The notes beneath the pieces were generated by a model, which was given only the letters and a program-made list of their open reading frames with translations, had not been told where the DNA came from and searched no databases. From Streptomyces sp. CA-278952 (GTDB taxonomy: Bacteria > Actinomycetota > Actinomycetes > Streptomycetales > Streptomycetaceae), in contig NZ_CP112880.1 in the NCBI RefSeq assembly GCF_028747205.1, forward strand, positions 682,001 through 746,000: DNA of 64,000 nucleotides, in the 5' to 3' direction. Below are positions 60,543 through 64,000 of this stretch, piece by piece; position 1 is the stretch's first letter, and each line of letters begins with the position of its first letter. A program made the position numbers and the translations under genes.

Positions 60543-62263
60543 GTCCGGCCCCTGGCCGGGTCGACCGAGTCCGCCGGGGCCGTCGGGGCCGCCGGGGCCG
60601 CCGGGGCCGCCGAGTCTGCCGGGGTCTCCGGGGCCACAGGGTCCGTCGCGGACAGGGCTTTGGCGAGTCCGGCGGGTGTGGAGGCGTCGAACACGGTGGC
60701 GACGGACGCTTCCACGGCCAGTTCGACCCGGATCCGGCTGACCAGCGCGGTGGCCATGAGCGAGGTGCCGCCGAGGGCGAAGAAGTCGTCGTCCGGCGCG
60801 GCCGAATCCACCGACAGCACTTCGGCGAACAGCCGGGCGAGGTCGTCGGCGAGCGCGCCCGACGCCCGCGGCGCGGGCTCCGCGAACGCGGCCCGGTCCA
60901 GTTTCCCGTTGGGGGTGGAGGGGAAGTGCCCGACCACCTCGATCAGGTCCGGGACGAGGTGGGCCGGCAGCCGCTCGGCGAGGTGCGCGCGCAGGTCCGG
61001 CACGCTCGCTCCGCGCGGCACCACGTAGCCCACCAGGTAGGCGCCGAGCGGTCCGGGGCGGGCGACGACCGCCGCCCGCGCCACCGCCGGGTGAGCGCCG
61101 AGCGCGGCCTCCACCTCGGCCGGTTCGACCCGGTGGCCGCGGATCTTCACCTGGTCGTCGGCCCGGCCGAGGAACAGCAGGTCACCGTCGGGCCCCACGC
61201 GGACCAGGTCGCCGGTGCGGAACATGCGCGACCCGGGCGGCCCCCACGGGTCGGCGACGAACCGCTGTGCGGTCGGCCCGGGGCAGCCCAGGTAGCCGCG
61301 CGCGACCCCGGCGCCGCCGATGTACAGCTCGCCCTCGGCTGCCGGGGCGCACTTCTCGTCCAGCACCCGTAGTTCCGTGCCGGGGATCGCCGCCCCGATC
61401 GGCACCACCAGGCCGTCGGTGAGCGGCGCGCTCATGGTGGCGCACGCCGTCGTCTCGGTCGGGCCGTAGGCATTGATCATCCGGCGGCCGGGGGACCATC
61501 GGGCGACGAGGTCGGGGCCCAGTGCCTCCCCCGCGAGGATCAGGCAGGCGACCGAGGGCAGCGCCAGGTCCGGCTGGGTGGCGAGCGCGCTCGGCGGCAT
61601 GCACACGTGGGTGACACCGTGCTCGGCGATGAACCGGGCGAACGGTTCACCGGGCGCAAGGCCCTCCGGCGGCGCGAGCACGAGCGTGGCCCCGGTGAGC
61701 AGCGCCATGCACAGGTCGGCGACGGCGACGTCGAAGCCGACCGACGCGTACTGCAACACCCGGGCACCCGGTCCGGCACCGAAGCGTTCCCGTTGCGCCG
61801 CGACGAGATGCCCGATCCCCGCGTGCGGAACGACCACGCCCTTGGGTCTTCCGGTCGAGCCGGAGGTGTAGATGACGTAGGCGGCGCACGCCGGATCGGG
61901 TTCCGCCACCGGGGCGGCGGACGCCGCCGCGGACTCCAGCGCCCGCAGCTCCCCAGGTGTCAGCACCAGGGCGGGGCGGGCGTCGGCGAGCACGGCGGCC
62001 ACCCGGTCCGGCGGTTGGGCGGAGTCGACCGGCAGGTACGCGGCTCCCGCGGCGAGCACGGCGACGACGGCCACCACCATGTCCGTACCGCGCGGGATCA
62101 CGACGGCGACGATGTCGTCCGGCCCGATCCCGCGGTCCCGCAGCCCGCCGGCCGCCGCGGAGGCGCGGGCGTCGAGCTCGGCGTAGGAGAGCGTGCCGTC
62201 GGCGGCGGTAACCGCGATCGCCCCCGGGGCCCGGACGACCTGGCGACGGAAAATTGCCATCAT
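60539..62263 (-). CDS. Stand-alone A-T NRPS (loading module)
   Basis: A 574-residue protein: adenylation domain with TYSYAEL-type A1 region (LSYAELD), A3 [14 protein letters not shown]5 [10 protein letters not shown]7 and A10 NGKLDR, then a carrier domain with FFALGGTSL. There is no C domain, so it should start the chain. Asp235 of the pocket appears present (GFDVAVADL), which suggests an alpha-amino acid; by-eye pocket about DVACIAAAC-K. A short Ala/Pro/Glu tail at the C-terminus (with GCC-GGG triplet repeats in the DNA) may be a docking linker. The start 62,263 (MM) is the best of several weak options. Confidence 0.9.
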   Translation of the reverse strand: MMAIFRRQVVRAPGAIAVTAADGTLSYAELDARASAAAGGLRDRGIGPDDIVAVVIPRGTDMVVAVVAVLAAGAAYLPVDSAQPPDRVAAVLADARPALVLTPGELRALESAAASAAPVAEPDPACAAYVIYTSGSTGRPKGVVVPHAGIGHLVAAQRERFGAGPGARVLQYASVGFDVAVADLCMALLTGATLVLAPPEGLAPGEPFARFIAEHGVTHVCMPPSALATQPDLALPSVACLILAGEALGPDLVARWSPGRRMINAYGPTETTACATMSAPLTDGLVVPIGAAIPGTELRVLDEKCAPAAEGELYIGGAGVARGYLGCPGPTAQRFVADPWGPPGSRMFRTGDLVRVGPDGDLLFLGRADDQVKIRGHRVEPAEVEAALGAHPAVARAAVVARPGPLGAYLVGYVVPRGASVPDLRAHLAERLPAHLVPDLIEVVGHFPSTPNGKLDRAAFAEPAPRASGALADDLARLFAEVLSVDSAAPDDDFFALGGTSLMATALVSRIRVELAVEASVATVFDASTPAGLAKALSATDPVAPETPADSAAPAAPAAPTAPADSVDPARGRT

Positions 62264-62605
62264 CGTCCCGGCCGGTGAGGAATTCACCGTATCTATTCGC
62301 GCGTCCACTGCCGTTTCACACTCCGTGAGCCACGGAAATCTATGAGAGGGAACGGGGGAACTCTGTCTCATAAAGCAGATCGGTGTCAACGAGGTCGACG
62401 ATGCGCTTACTCGACGCTCACCCGACGCACCGACGACAAGGGCAATTATGAGAACTTGCTAAGGGAAACTTTGTCTCGCCGGTCTGTTCGGTGTCATAAC
62501 CTGGCCAGTATCTTGTAGCCGCTTCCCGGGATCCGATCGGTCGCGCTCCGTCGAGCGTGACCGCGTCGTGCTCGGAAATGGGTTGGCCCATCTGGAGGAG
62601 TTCGG
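62264..62605. other. Divergent promoter region of the NRPS cluster
   Basis: About 340 nt between the A-T gene and the StrR-like gene, more AT-rich than its surroundings. It contains the paired direct repeats at 62,355-62,496. No small gene is evident. Confidence 0.55.
62355..62496. promoter_or_regulatory. Paired direct repeats, likely activator binding sites
   Basis: GGGGAACTCTGTCTC (62,355-62,369) with CGGTGTCA (62,381-62,388) recurs as GGGAAACTTTGTCTC (62,463-62,477) with CGGTGTCA (62,489-62,496). The inner spacing is 26 nt start-to-start in both copies and the copies are 108 nt apart. One copy is nearer each divergent gene. They do not match the classic StrR consensus, so the binding protein is inferred from position only. 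Confidence 0.6.
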
Positions 62606-63619
62606 ATGAGCGGGACATCGCTGGATACGCGACCGAGGGACACGCCACCGACGTTCGTGCCGGTCGACCAGGTGACCGAAACATCTCTCGTGCGGGTCGC
62701 CGGCTCCCGTCCCGACCACGTCAGCGCGCTCGCGCAGTGCCCGGACGGCCTCCCGCCGATCCTCGTGCACCGGCCGACCATGCAGGTGATCGACGGTGTG
62801 CACCGCCTGCGTGCGGCCAAGCTGCGCGGGGACGCCACCATCGGTGTGCGGTTCGTCGACGGCTCGGAGGAGGACGCGTTCGTGCTGGCCGTGAGCGCCA
62901 ACGTGACCCAGGGGTTGCCGCTGACGCTGGCCGACCGCACCGCCGCCGCCTCCCGGATCCTGTCGTCGCATCCGCACCTGTCGGACCGTCTGATCGCGTC
63001 GACGGCCGGATTGTCCACCAAGACGGTGGCCGCGATCCGGCAGCGTACAACCGGGGAAATGACTCAGTTGCACACCCGTCTCGGCCGCGACGGGAAAGTG
63101 CGGCCACTCGACGCCTCCCACGGGCGCACAATGGCGAGTCAGGCGATTTTGAACGATCCCGATCTTTCGTTGCGGGCGATCGCCCGCATCGCCGGAATAT
63201 CGGTCGGCACCGCCCGGGATGTCCGGGAAAGAATGCGCCGCGGCGAGGATCCTATTCCGCCGCGGTACCGCCTTTCCGCCGGACACCGCACGGAAAGCGA
63301 AGCGGCGGAAAACAACGCGCCGGGCAACCGCACCGGTGGTGCCAACGGCACCCCCGGTTCCCCCAGCACGCCTCGCGCCGAACGGGACCGGTTCCTGGTC
63401 TCGCTGCGCACCGATCCGTCGTTGCGGTTCTCCGAGATCGGCCGCGCGCTCCTGCGGCTGCTCGACGCCAACACCCTCGACGCCGCGCAGTGGGACCGCC
63501 TCGCCGCCGCCGTCCCCCAGCGCTGGTCACCGGTGGTCGCCGACCTCGCCACGGACTGCGCGGCCGACTGGTGGGCACTCGCCTGCCGGGTCCGCGACCG
63601 GCTCCGCGTCAGCGCGTGA
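62606..63619 (+). CDS. StrR-family pathway-specific activator
   Basis: A 337-residue regulator of the StrR/NovG type. The N-terminal half has the ParB/Srx-like core (FVPVDQVTETSLVRVAG; LPPILVHRPTMQVIDGVHRLRAAKLRG; SANVTQGLPLTLADRTAAASRIL), followed by two HTH-like regions (DRLIASTAGLSTKTVAAIR; LRAIARIAGISVGTARDVRERM). StrR-family proteins activate antibiotic gene clusters, so it probably switches on the divergent NRPS operon. No TTA codon is seen. The ATG follows GGAG. Its last 93 bases overlap the convergent MFS gene. Confidence 0.92.
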   Translation: MSGTSLDTRPRDTPPTFVPVDQVTETSLVRVAGSRPDHVSALAQCPDGLPPILVHRPTMQVIDGVHRLRAAKLRGDATIGVRFVDGSEEDAFVLAVSANVTQGLPLTLADRTAAASRILSSHPHLSDRLIASTAGLSTKTVAAIRQRTTGEMTQLHTRLGRDGKVRPLDASHGRTMASQAILNDPDLSLRAIARIAGISVGTARDVRERMRRGEDPIPPRYRLSAGHRTESEAAENNAPGNRTGGANGTPGSPSTPRAERDRFLVSLRTDPSLRFSEIGRALLRLLDANTLDAAQWDRLAAAVPQRWSPVVADLATDCAADWWALACRVRDRLRVSA

Positions 63620-64000
63620 GTCCGGCGCGCACGCCACGGCGATCGCCGCCGCCAGCTGGACCACCGCGAACAGCGCGACCACCGGAAGCAGCGACGACGA
63701 GTCGCCGGTGATCGCGACCGCGACCAGCGGCCAGAAGCTGGAGACCGTGACGCCCACCTGGTAGGTCACGGCGATCGCGGAGAACCGCACCATGGTCGGG
63801 AACAGGTCGACCAGGAACGCCGCCAGTCCCCCGTAGATCGCGCCGTGCGCGATGGTCAGCGCGGGGACGAGCACCAGGACGGCCCGTGTCGGATCGCCCG
63901 AGGACAGCCAGGCGCCCGCCGGGATCATCGCCGCCACCGAGACCGCGTAGCCGAAGATCATGACCGGCCGGCGGCCGAACCGATCGGACAGCGCGCCGAA
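63527..64000 (-). CDS. MFS transporter, C-terminal part (cut by window end)
   Basis: The visible 157 residues (stop at 63,527) cover the last helices of a major facilitator superfamily permease, probably the MHS (metabolite:H+ symporter) branch: the DRFGRRPV loop at the cut edge, then LVPALTIAHGAIYGGLAAFLVDLFPTMVRFSAIAVTYQVG. The gene continues beyond the window, so its start and full length are unknown. Position beside the NRPS cluster suggests uptake or export linked to it. Its tail of about 30 residues lies in the overlap with the StrR-like gene. Confidence 0.85.
   Translation of the reverse strand, partial: FGALSDRFGRRPVMIFGYAVSVAAMIPAGAWLSSGDPTRAVLVLVPALTIAHGAIYGGLAAFLVDLFPTMVRFSAIAVTYQVGVTVSSFWPLVAVAITGDSSSLLPVVALFAVVQLAAAIAVACAPDSRADAEPVADPAGECPPVGRAVRGEVGDHR

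Noticed and set aside
49144..62263. Pyrrolobenzodiazepine cluster
   Set aside because: KMO-like enzyme and terminal reductase fit, but there are three modules, the starter A domain appears to keep Asp235, and no anthranilate-pathway genes are visible.

Overview
The window is chromosomal DNA from a Streptomyces-type actinomycete. The evidence is very high GC, GTG starts, many ATGA/GTGA gene overlaps, secreted cellulose and xylan enzymes carrying CBM2/CBM13 modules, CebR- and BxlR-type operators, rare TTA (bldA-type) codons, and an NRPS cluster with a StrR-type regulator. I see no IS element, CRISPR array, integrase or rRNA.

Region 1 (about 1-18,100) is a plant-polysaccharide island. After a membrane Ser/Thr kinase comes a complete bxl locus: bxlE-F-G-A (xylo-oligosaccharide binding lipoprotein, two permeases, intracellular GH3 enzyme) facing the LacI-family repressor gene bxlR. 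Next are a GH5 cellulase and a GH9 endoglucanase (minus strand), a CelS2-like AA10 LPMO and an XlnA-like GH10 xylanase (plus strand). Two perfect TGGGAGCGCTCCCA boxes (CebR type) lie in the GH9/LPMO divergent region. CGAAACTTTCG-type elements lie before both bxlE and the xylanase. Three of the four secreted enzymes carry a single TTA codon at codon 26-27, inside the signal peptide.

Region 2 (18,100-33,500) is mostly housekeeping and accessory genes: an SRPBCC protein, tRNA-Pro(GGG) with its own terminator, a large LAL-type ATPase lacking the HTH, DUF309, a TSUP exporter, a DUF2264 protein, a GntR/lutC deletion remnant, DUF3040, a NarL-type two-component pair, a DUF2510 protein, a Tat-exported phospholipase C, an alpha/beta hydrolase probably starting at CTG, and a DUF899 protein.

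Region 3 (33,531-47,128) is a six-gene, tightly overlapping minus-strand operon: DUF4132, a 1752-residue unknown, a MoxR ATPase, a DUF5682-VWA fusion, a SWIM zinc-finger protein and a NIPSNAP protein. Its content resembles the E. coli yehI/yehLMPQ genes and the MoxR-VWA chaperone or conflict systems. An oxidoreductase/MarR pair with four operator-like repeats follows.

Region 4 (49,144-64,000) is a biosynthetic cluster: a stand-alone A-T NRPS, a kynurenine-3-monooxygenase-like flavoenzyme, a DUF6875-like protein, a C-A-T-C-A-T-R NRPS with terminal reductase, a methyltransferase and a P450, all overlapping as one operon. A divergent StrR-family activator and a partial MFS transporter complete it. 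It should make a tripeptide released as an aldehyde, or a derived imine or alcohol, but the product cannot be named from sequence alone.
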